DNA of 37,439 nt, taken from positions 1-37,439 of the forward strand of contig JANQFF010000504.1 of the NCBI GenBank assembly GCA_028277965.1. The letters run 5' to 3'. The notes below the pieces were generated by a model. That model saw nothing but the letters and a program-made list of their open reading frames with translations, did no database searches and was not told the origin of the DNA. This stretch comes from Pseudomonadales bacterium (GTDB lineage: Bacteria > Pseudomonadota > Gammaproteobacteria > Pseudomonadales > Azotimanducaceae). The position numbers and the translations under genes are program-made. The number at the start of each line of letters is the position of its first letter. Within the stretch, counting starts at the first letter, position 1. This document shows positions 16,821 through 23,225 of this stretch, piece by piece.

Positions 16821-16861
16821 AAACTAGTAACAATGGGGTCAGACCCCATTGTTACTAGTTT
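16821..16861. repeat. perfect palindrome, 20-bp arms around one base
   Basis: The left arm (16821-16840, beginning AAACTAGTAAC and ending GGGGTC) is the exact reverse complement of the right arm (16842-16861), with one A at the centre. It fills the gap between the stop of the acyl-CoA dehydrogenase gene and the ribosome-binding site of the TauD-like gene. The GGGGTCAGACCCC centre resembles short palindromic repeats I have seen near small transposases in gammaproteobacteria. No long T run follows on the minus strand, so it is a poor terminator for the flanking genes. No second copy is seen in the window. Confidence 0.8.
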
Positions 16862-16865
16862 TTCA

Positions 16866-18032
16866 CTATTCGGGAAGTCCGAGAACCCGCTTGGCGATGA
16901 TGTTCGCCTGGATCTCGTTTGAGCCGCCGTAGATGGTTGTGGTCCGCAGATGCAGCCACTCTTCCGTCGCTTTGAGTTCAGCCTCGTCGAAACCGACTTC
17001 TTCGTGAGCCCCGAGGCCGCGGAAACCCATGATTTCACGTTTCATCTCAGCGGTGTCCTGCTGCAGGGCAGCGCCAACGAGCTTGAAGATTGACGTCGCG
17101 GCGCCGGGGGTGCCTGACTTGTTCTCCTCGTTTGCACGTTTTGAAGTCAGCTGAAATGCCGCCCGGCGCATGTTCAGATTGAGGAGCTTCCTGCGAGTGC
17201 CTGTGTCTTCGATCGCACCGTACTCTTTCGCCGCCCTGATGAGCGATGCCCCTGGATTGGCCACGGGTGCGCCACCAGACAGTCCACCAATCCCTGAGCG
17301 TTCGAACTGCAGGAGGCGTTTACCGATTGTCCAGCCTTTGTTGAGATCACCCAGAAGGTCTTCTTTCTTGGCAACTGCGTCGTCGAAGAAGGTTTCACAA
17401 AAAGGCGATGAGCCTGAAATCAGTCGGATGGGTTTTGTTGTGACACCGGGCTGGTCCATGGTGAGCAACATGAAACTGATGCCTTCATGTTTTGGTGCAT
17501 CCGGGTCGGTTCGCACGAGGATGAACATCCAGTCGGCGGTGGCGGCACCGGAAGTCCAGATTTTCTGGCCGTTGATGAGGTAGTGGTCGCCGTGATCGAC
17601 GGCGCGGGTGCTCAATGAGGCCAGGTCGGAACCTGCATTCGGCTCGGAATAACCCTGACACCACTGCACTTCACCTCTTGCAATCAGTGGCACGTGGCGC
17701 TGTTTCTGTTCTTCCGTGCCGTATTCGAGCAGGGTTGGGCCGATCATCGACGTGCCCATACCCATCAGCGGAGAGCGGGCTTTGATGGCTGACATTTCTT
17801 CGTAGAAGACTTTTGCGTCAGCGGGTTTCATGCCTGCACCGCCGTATTCTGTAGGCCAGGTGGGAACGGTATAGCCCCTTTCGGCACACCGTTCGAGCCA
17901 GAGAGCCACATCCGGTTCAAGTTCGACTTTGCTCGATCCGTTGGCTATCTGGCCGGGACCTCGTGCGCCTTCCGGGCAGTTCTCTTCCAGCCAGGCGCGT
18001 ACGTCCGCGCGAAACTCGCTTGCTTCAGACAA
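16866..18032 (-). CDS. acyl-CoA dehydrogenase
   Basis: About 388 residues from the TTG at 18032, chosen because GGGGGA lies eight bases before it; a GTG at 18068 would add 12 residues. Domain order is N-terminal helical (FRADVRAWLEENCPEGARGPG), middle beta domain with CQGYSEPNAGSDLASLSTRA and INGQKIWTSGA (FAD and substrate contacts), and C-terminal helical domain ending TTTIYGGSNEIQANIIAKRVLGLPE, the usual FAD-binding end. The catalytic glutamate of medium-chain enzymes (YEGT) is Gly here (YGGS). The base may instead be the Glu in LLQFERSGIG, as in long-chain and isovaleryl-type enzymes. It would introduce the alpha-beta double bond in an acyl-CoA, perhaps branched or ring-bearing, in a catabolic route. 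It is divergent from the thioredoxin-fusion gene. Confidence 0.92.
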   Translation of the reverse strand: MSEASEFRADVRAWLEENCPEGARGPGQIANGSSKVELEPDVALWLERCAERGYTVPTWPTEYGGAGMKPADAKVFYEEMSAIKARSPLMGMGTSMIGPTLLEYGTEEQKQRHVPLIARGEVQWCQGYSEPNAGSDLASLSTRAVDHGDHYLINGQKIWTSGAATADWMFILVRTDPDAPKHEGISFMLLTMDQPGVTTKPIRLISGSSPFCETFFDDAVAKKEDLLGDLNKGWTIGKRLLQFERSGIGGLSGGAPVANPGASLIRAAKEYGAIEDTGTRRKLLNLNMRRAAFQLTSKRANEENKSGTPGAATSIFKLVGAALQQDTAEMKREIMGFRGLGAHEEVGFDEAELKATEEWLHLRTTTIYGGSNEIQANIIAKRVLGLPE

Positions 18033-18077
18033 TGTTTGTGTCCCCCGAAAAATTCGAAAACGAGGCACTCTACTCGG

Positions 18078-18083
18078 TATAGT
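18078..18083 (+). promoter_or_regulatory. candidate -10 box of the selenoprotein operon
   Basis: TATAGT matches five of six consensus bases and lies 27 bases before the ATG at 18110. The corresponding -35 position (near 18053-18060, TTCGAA-like) is weak, so the site may need an activator. GGGAGGGA just before the ATG is a strong ribosome-binding site. Confidence 0.3.
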
Positions 18084-18109
18084 AGAAAACTGAAAGGGAG
18101 GGATAAGAG

Positions 18110-19687
18110 ATGCAGGCGGTACCTTTTTCGCTCAGTGACTCGGCTGGCACAGATGTGAGTTTTCCCGGATCACGTGCTGGACTTGTGTGTTTCATCAAAG
18201 AAGATTGCCCGACATGCCGAGAGGTCATGCCGGTTCTGGGTGCTCTGTACAGATCGTTATCAAGCGTGATCGATTTCCACGTCATCGGTCAGACCCGGGA
18301 GGGAAACACGGTACTCGAAGAGGAGTTTTCGCCTCCGTTTTCGATCCTGGATGACTCGACGCTGAAGGTGTCGTTTGCAACCGACATCGATACGGTTCCC
18401 ACACTGTTTGTAACGGATGAGACTGGCGAAACGCGGCAATCCTTGATCGGCTTCGTTCGTGAAGAGTGGGCATCGCTCAGCCAGGAACTGACTCAGGCCC
18501 ACAGTGCTGATGCGCCGGATCTCGATTGGGAGGCACTTCCCGAGTGGCGACCGGGGTGTGGGTCGCTGTCCGTTGACCCACTGATTGCTGACAGGCTGCG
18601 GGCAGAATCCGAAAACAGTCCCCTCCGCGCGAGAAAGATCGAAATCGCTGCGGGGGACGATGAGGTCGAATTCATGTTCGACCAGGGCTTCTCGGATGGT
18701 CTCCCGCTCGTCCCGCCCACCCCCGAACGGGTATTGCGTATGCTCTCCGGGACTAACCGGGATCCCCAGGAAGTGCTGGCGACCATGCCCCCCAACATGG
18801 GTGAGGTGACGGTTGAGAAGGTGGCCATCAATGCGGTGATGGCCGGATGCAGACCGGAATATATGCCGGTGATCAACACGATCGTTCAGGCCATCTGCAC
18901 AAACGAATACAACATCCACGGGGTGATGGCGACCACGATGGGGGCAAGCCCCGTGGTTGTGGTCAACGGTCCGATCAGGGAGCAGATCGGGATGAATATG
19001 AAGCTTGGTGCGCTCGGCCAGGGGAACCGTGCGAATGCAACAATCGGGCGGGCGGTCCGGCTTGTCATTCGCAACGTAGGCGGCGCCCGTCCGGGGGAGA
19101 CAGAACGTTCGACCTTGGGTAACCCCATGAAGTTTACGATGTGTTTTGCTGAGTGGGAGGAACGCAATCCCTGGACACCGTTGCATGTGGAGCGCGGCTA
19201 CGACAAGGAAGATTCTGTCGTCACAGTATTCACGATGACAAGCGGGCCAACGCTCATCGTCGATCAGGATTCCCGCACGGCGGCGGGTCTTGCAGCTACC
19301 ATGGGGTCGTGTCTGGAAGCGGCGTTCAGTCCCAGGTCTCATTTTGGCACCGATTGCCTGCTGGTGGTGGCACCTGAACACATCGATACGCTCATGCGGG
19401 ACAATTATTCGAAGGCAGACTTACGAGCACGGATTCAGGAGGTCACAAGCCGCCCCATACGTGACCTGGTAGCCGACGAAGATCGAGGCACGGGGTTCCC
19501 TGCCAAGATGGCTGCAAACATGTCGGATGAGCAACTCGAGAAACAACTTCCCAAGTTCAAATCGGAAGAGGACATACACATAGTTGTGGCGGGATCGGAG
19601 GCAGGCAAATTCTCCGGCGCATTTCACGGCTGGGCGACCGGAGAGATTGGCTCAATCTCCGTATCGCGTAAAATTGAAGAGCTTTAA
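18110..19687 (+). CDS. thioredoxin-domain protein fused to a large unrecognised domain; partner of the UGSC selenoprotein
   Basis: 525 residues. Residues 1 to about 125 have a thioredoxin-like fold: a strand AGLVCFIK leading into the active-site motif C33-P-T-C36, and the cis-proline loop TVPT at about 95-98. No signal peptide is present, so it should be cytoplasmic. From about 145 to the end lies a large domain I cannot name, with FSDGLPLVPPTPERVLRML (about 193-211), VAINAVMAGCRPEYMPVI (about 238-255), NGPIREQIGMN and FHGWATGEIGS near the C-terminus. Cysteines occur at about 150, 247, 263, 345, 401 and 416. The gene is 28 bases upstream of the UGSC selenoprotein gene on the same strand. A plausible role is to reduce or act with that selenoprotein; this is inference from the fused redox domain and gene order. 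Confidence 0.75.
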   Translation: MQAVPFSLSDSAGTDVSFPGSRAGLVCFIKEDCPTCREVMPVLGALYRSLSSVIDFHVIGQTREGNTVLEEEFSPPFSILDDSTLKVSFATDIDTVPTLFVTDETGETRQSLIGFVREEWASLSQELTQAHSADAPDLDWEALPEWRPGCGSLSVDPLIADRLRAESENSPLRARKIEIAAGDDEVEFMFDQGFSDGLPLVPPTPERVLRMLSGTNRDPQEVLATMPPNMGEVTVEKVAINAVMAGCRPEYMPVINTIVQAICTNEYNIHGVMATTMGASPVVVVNGPIREQIGMNMKLGALGQGNRANATIGRAVRLVIRNVGGARPGETERSTLGNPMKFTMCFAEWEERNPWTPLHVERGYDKEDSVVTVFTMTSGPTLIVDQDSRTAAGLAATMGSCLEAAFSPRSHFGTDCLLVVAPEHIDTLMRDNYSKADLRARIQEVTSRPIRDLVADEDRGTGFPAKMAANMSDEQLEKQLPKFKSEEDIHIVVAGSEAGKFSGAFHGWATGEIGSISVSRKIEEL

Positions 19688-19715
19688 ACAATCCAAAGGC
19701 AATAGGAGTCGAATC

Positions 19716-20246
19716 ATGACAACCATCATGGATCCGACCGATGAACGCGTACCCGTGGAGCGGACAATCACGCCGCGTCCTTCGGCGATTACCGGCAACG
19801 TGGCGTTGCTGGATATCTCCAAACCCCGGGGTAATGTGCTCATCGATCGTCTTGAGCAACAACTGAGTGAACGTTTGCCCGGTGTCACGTTCAACCGGTA
19901 CGCAAAACCCACGTTTACCAAGCCCGCCCCTGATGATCTGCGCAGGCAGATTCAGGCAGAAAACGACTTTGTTGTGGAGGCGCTGGCTGACTGAGGCTCC
20001 TGTACCACGTGCAGTTTGCATGACACGGTATGGTTTGAGATTCAGGGTACACCGGCGGTTTCCATCGCGTCTTCTGAGTTTGTCGATGCGGCTGAAGCCC
20101 AGGCGAACGCGCTCGGCATGAAAGAGGCTCAACGTCTCTTTGTGGCACACCCGATACAGGATGCGACTGACGAAGAGATGCAGGCGAAAGCGGATGCGGT
20201 GGTCGACAAGGTCATTGAGGCACTGACCGCCCAAGAAGCGAAATAG
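19716..20246 (+). CDS. UGSC-family selenoprotein (in-frame UGA read as selenocysteine)
   Basis: One continuous reading frame of 176 residues if the TGA at 19992-19994 is decoded as selenocysteine at position 93. The start ATG has AGGAG seven bases upstream. Around the UGA the frame reads ALAD-U-GSCTTCSLHDTVW, and the downstream part (IQGTPAVSIASSEFVDAAEAQA..., HPIQDATDEEM) continues the same domain to a TAG at 20246. U/C-G-S-C followed by a His-Asp helix and a G-(T/V)-P-(A/T) strand is the defining pattern of the UGSC family of selenoproteins and their Cys homologues. The motif is also U-x-x-C-x-x-C, like the redox centre of glycine and proline reductase subunits. A SECIS-like hairpin follows the UGA. 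Its biochemical function is unknown to me. Split as ordinary genes, residues 1-92 and 94-176 would each look meaningless. Confidence 0.9.
20000..20033 (+). promoter_or_regulatory. bacterial SECIS hairpin for selenocysteine insertion
   Basis: Downstream of the UGA the RNA can form a lower stem CUGUACC/GGUAUGG (seven pairs, two of them G-U), an asymmetric internal loop (one base against four) and an upper stem CGUGCA/UGCAUG (six pairs, one G-U). The apical loop is GUU, 19 bases after the UGA, and opening the closing A-U pair gives AGUUU. An apical loop with an early G at roughly 16-37 bases from the UGA on a short upper stem fits the bacterial SECIS pattern recognised by SelB. Folded by hand. 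Confidence 0.7.
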
Positions 20247-20265
20247 AAGCGAAGTAAAACCGAAG

Positions 20266-21630
20266 TTGCAGCAGAAACTGACTAACTCGCGGTTGTTCAT
20301 TTATGGACTGACCGACATGCCCGTGATGATGTCCATTTTTCCGGCAATGGTCTTCATCCCGCGCTTTTACTCGAGTGACATGGGGGTGCCGCTGGCCCTG
20401 GTTGGCACCATCATTCTCGTTGTCCGCATCATGGATGTCTTTACCGACCCCCTGATGGGCTACATCAGCGACAAAACGCGGACCCGTTTCGGCCGGCGGC
20501 GTCCGTGGGTGGTGCTGGCGACACCCATCATGATGGTGTCGATCTGGCAACTCTACATGCCGCCGGAAGGTGCGGCGGGCTGGCACATGTTTGTGTGGAT
20601 GGCGCTCCTGTCGGTCGGGACGACCATGATGATCATCCCCTATTACGCGTGGGGGTCTGAACTGTCGTCGGACTACAACGAACGTTCGCGTATAACCGGA
20701 TGGCGCGCGGCCCTGGGGTCGGTAGGGCAACTCACTGCACAAGCTGTGCCTGCTGCAGCCCTTTTCTTCTTTGCTATTGGGGGTACGGAGGCTGTTCTCG
20801 AGCTTGTCGGGACCACGATGCTCATCATATTCCCGGTGGCGGTTCTGCTGACCGTGATGTTCACGCCTGAGGCATCCGAGGCGGTTAAGTCGACGATCCC
20901 TGTGTTGCCGGGGCTGAAACTGATGTTCAGGAACGGACCGTTCCTGCGGCTCGTTCTTGCTTTCATGATTGGCTATATCGGGTTGAACATCACCACACCG
21001 CTCTACATATTCTTTGTGGCGGATGTCCTCGGGGCCGAGAACGAGTCGATCTACATGCTGAGTTGCTTCTATCTCAGCAACATCTTTGCCATACCGTTCT
21101 GGGTGAAGATTGCCGCCCGGATTGGGAAACACCGCGCTTATATAGCGGCTTACGTGCTGATCGCGGTGGCCCATCCCTTTTACCTGTTGTTGGGAGAGGG
21201 CGACTTCTGGTGGATGTTGCCTGTGACCCTGGCAACGGGTTTTGCGGCAGGTGGCTTCAGTCAAACCCTTCCCAACTCCATGAAAGCTGACGTGATCGAT
21301 CTGGATCATCTCAACAGCGGTGAGAACCGGGCAGCGCTGTTTTTCTCCGCCTGGTCCTTTGCTCAGAAGGCAACAGCCAGTGTGGGTGGCGCGATAGCCA
21401 TGTTTGGTCTTGCTCTCTGGGGGTTCGATGCGACCCCGGGGGCAGTGAACGGCGAGTCAGAAATGTTTGGCCTGCGGTTCCTGTTTTCCACATTTCCGTC
21501 TTTATTTTTCCTGACGGGTGCCCTGATTGTCTGGAAGTACCCGATCACCGAGGAAAGGCTCGCACAGATACAGTCAGAGTTGGCTGACAGAGAGGGTGTC
21601 CAGATGGCGCCTTCCGGTTCGTCTGCTTAA
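20266..21630 (+). CDS. MFS transporter (GPH-like), third in the selenoprotein operon
   Basis: 454 residues with twelve membrane segments. The N-terminus LFIYGLTDMPVMM corresponds to the Y-G-x-x-D start of GPH carriers. The signature VRIMDVFTDPLMGYISDKTRTRFGRRRPW occupies about 49-77, and the second half has MKADVIDLDHLNSGENRAALFFSAWSF (about 339-365). It begins at a TTG 20 bases after the stop of the UGSC gene with only a weak ribosome-binding site; the next in-frame ATG (20317) would remove part of the first helix, so TTG is preferred. Its place directly behind the selenoprotein suggests it imports the substrate of that system. No direct clue to the substrate is present. Confidence 0.85.
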   Translation: MQQKLTNSRLFIYGLTDMPVMMSIFPAMVFIPRFYSSDMGVPLALVGTIILVVRIMDVFTDPLMGYISDKTRTRFGRRRPWVVLATPIMMVSIWQLYMPPEGAAGWHMFVWMALLSVGTTMMIIPYYAWGSELSSDYNERSRITGWRAALGSVGQLTAQAVPAAALFFFAIGGTEAVLELVGTTMLIIFPVAVLLTVMFTPEASEAVKSTIPVLPGLKLMFRNGPFLRLVLAFMIGYIGLNITTPLYIFFVADVLGAENESIYMLSCFYLSNIFAIPFWVKIAARIGKHRAYIAAYVLIAVAHPFYLLLGEGDFWWMLPVTLATGFAAGGFSQTLPNSMKADVIDLDHLNSGENRAALFFSAWSFAQKATASVGGAIAMFGLALWGFDATPGAVNGESEMFGLRFLFSTFPSLFFLTGALIVWKYPITEERLAQIQSELADREGVQMAPSGSSA

Positions 21631-21655
21631 CAACGACAATCACAGTTGTTCAGGA

Positions 21656-21704
21656 AATCGCGGCGTAGTCGGGTTCCTCTGCAGGAGCGGCTTTAGCCGC
21701 GATT
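21656..21704 (+). repeat. REP element
   Basis: GCAGGAGCGG, CTTTA, GCCGCGATT (21681-21704) is a nearly intact REP core. AATCGCGGC at 21656-21664 looks like the decayed inverted partner. The copy ends 21 bases before the start of the DUF2461 gene, whose AGGAGG ribosome-binding site follows immediately. Confidence 0.75.
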
Positions 21705-21725
21705 CAGGATGACACAGGAGGATGT

Positions 21726-22415
21726 ATGCCGAAATTCACCGGTTTCGAGCGCAAGACACTCAAATTCCTTAAAGAGCTAGCGGCCAACAACAACCGTGAC
21801 TGGTTTGCTGATAACAAAAGCCGCTATGAGTCCGATGTCCTGGAACCTTCGCTGGACTTCATCGCGACGATGCAGCCGCACCTGCACAAACTATCCGACC
21901 ACTTCGATGCGATCCCGAAGCGGGTAGGCGGTTCGTTGATGCGCGTGTACCGCGATACGCGTTTTTCGAAAGACAAAACACCGTATAAAACCAATATCGG
22001 TATCCAGTTTCGCCACCAGGTCGGCAAGGATGTTCATGCGCCCGGGTATTACATGCACATCGAACCCAAAGAGTGTTTTATCGGGATTGGGATGTGGCAT
22101 CCGGAGAGTCAGGCGCTTGCGAAGATACGTGCACGTATTGTGTCGAAACCGGAAGAATGGAAGAAAGCGATAAACGGGCGGGCTTTCAAAGCCAGTTTCG
22201 AACTTGGCGGCGAATCCCTTAAGCGCCCGCCGCGAGGCTATAGCGAAGATGATCCTTACATCGCGGATCTCAAACGCAAAGACTTTGTAGCAGTTACACA
22301 GATCGATGAAAAAACGATCACTTCGCCGGACTTCGTAAAATCGGTAGCGGCTACGTTCAGGCGCAGCTCACCGTTTATGAAGTTCCTGTGTGATGCGGTC
22401 GAAGTACCCTTCTAA
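21726..22415 (+). CDS. DUF2461 / TIGR02453 family protein
   Basis: 229 residues. The family pattern is clear: FTGFERKTLKFLKELAANNNRDWFADNKSRYE at the N-terminus, then GGSLMRVYRDTRFSKDKTPYKTNIGIQFRH (about 67-96), YYMHIEPKECFIGIGMWHPE (about 107-126) and LKRPPRGYSEDDPYIADLKRKDF (about 160-182). The function of this family is not established to my knowledge; it is widespread, cytoplasmic and usually encoded alone. A good AGGAGG site lies before the ATG. Its 3' end overlaps that of the convergent CobW-like gene by 48 bases (22368-22415). Confidence 0.9.
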   Translation: MPKFTGFERKTLKFLKELAANNNRDWFADNKSRYESDVLEPSLDFIATMQPHLHKLSDHFDAIPKRVGGSLMRVYRDTRFSKDKTPYKTNIGIQFRHQVGKDVHAPGYYMHIEPKECFIGIGMWHPESQALAKIRARIVSKPEEWKKAINGRAFKASFELGGESLKRPPRGYSEDDPYIADLKRKDFVAVTQIDEKTITSPDFVKSVAATFRRSSPFMKFLCDAVEVPF

Positions 22416-23225
22416 CTCTGGTTGCGCGTCGCGCGGGAAAATCGCGATCAACCCGGTGGTGAGTTCGCTCGTAGTTGGGCTGATGTCAATCTGGCCGGGT
22501 ACACCCTGAACGAGATAACAGCCTTCGTCTGTCAGCACGTAACCCTTGATACGATGGATCTTCCCGGGTAGATCCCCAGTCACAGCGCGAAGCGATTCAA
22601 TACTGATCGTCTCGTCAGCCGCGATAGTGCGCGTGGCGAAATCCGGCGAAGATGTCTCGTCGCCGGTGACCGGCTTGCCGGGGGTCTGGCGAGTCAGGCG
22701 GTCGAGGAGCTCGTCATCTGTGTCCGTGAAAACCGAATCCGCATGAACGGTCTGGTCACTTGTGTTGCGATTAATGACGACATGGTCAGCCTCGTCGATC
22801 TGACGCATCACCAGCCTGCCGACATACTTGTCCTCGGAAAGTGACCCGTAGCGACTCATATCGATGAGCACAAAACATTCAGCCGGTTCGAAGCCCGGGT
22901 AGAGACACTGGGCTTTGAGTTTGCTCGGAACGGCAACGCCACTCGCTTCGAGCAGAATCCTGTCGACACCGGAATCTCGAAGTGCTTCAAGCGTGTCGGC
23001 GAAACTGTCCTGGATGGAACAACACACACATCCATTGGCGAGTTCGAGCACGTCGGCACCCGGGTGAGTTGACCGGATGAGCGCTGCATCGACGTTGATC
23101 TCACCAAAGTCGTTTACGACGACCGCGAGACCGTCAAGGCGTTGCTGGTAAGTAAGTACCCGGTTGAGCAGGGTTGTTTTTCCCGATCCGAGATACCCGC
23201 CAAGAATGGTGATCGGTACGCTCAC
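22368..23225 (-). CDS. COG0523 (CobW/P47K-like) GTPase, putative metallochaperone
   Basis: 285 residues. Walker A GGYLGSGKTT (9-18), the switch region VVNDFGEINVDAALI (36-50), and the metal-binding G-C-V-C-C motif with Cys66, Cys68 and Cys69 identify the COG0523 family. The CobW C-terminal domain follows (SIESLRAVTGDLPGKIHRIKGYVL, then QGVPGQIDI). The usual NKxD guanine-specificity motif is altered to INRNT, so nucleotide preference may differ. Such proteins deliver zinc or other metals to client enzymes. The GTG start overlaps the stop of the upstream amidohydrolase by four bases, which makes that metal-dependent enzyme the obvious candidate client (inference). Confidence 0.88.
   Translation of the reverse strand: MSVPITILGGYLGSGKTTLLNRVLTYQQRLDGLAVVVNDFGEINVDAALIRSTHPGADVLELANGCVCCSIQDSFADTLEALRDSGVDRILLEASGVAVPSKLKAQCLYPGFEPAECFVLIDMSRYGSLSEDKYVGRLVMRQIDEADHVVINRNTSDQTVHADSVFTDTDDELLDRLTRQTPGKPVTGDETSSPDFATRTIAADETISIESLRAVTGDLPGKIHRIKGYVLTDEGCYLVQGVPGQIDISPTTSELTTGLIAIFPRDAQPELEGYFDRITQELHKR

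Noticed and set aside
18260-19381. Long open frame (373 codons) on the minus strand inside the thioredoxin-fusion gene
   Set aside because: Shadow of a GC-rich coding region: rich in His, Arg and Pro with no family features, while the plus-strand product has a thioredoxin motif and a strong ribosome-binding site.
19584-19994. Treating the first half of the UGSC gene as an independent protein, with the second half (20016-20246) as another
   Set aside because: Same frame on both sides of the TGA, only one ribosome-binding site, and the UGSC motif and SECIS-like hairpin explain the TGA. A nonsense mutation is less likely but is listed as a refutation test.
20212-21309. Long open frame (365 codons) on the minus strand across the third GPH transporter
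   Set aside because: Low-complexity His/Arg/Asp-rich product, opposite to a well-supported membrane protein.
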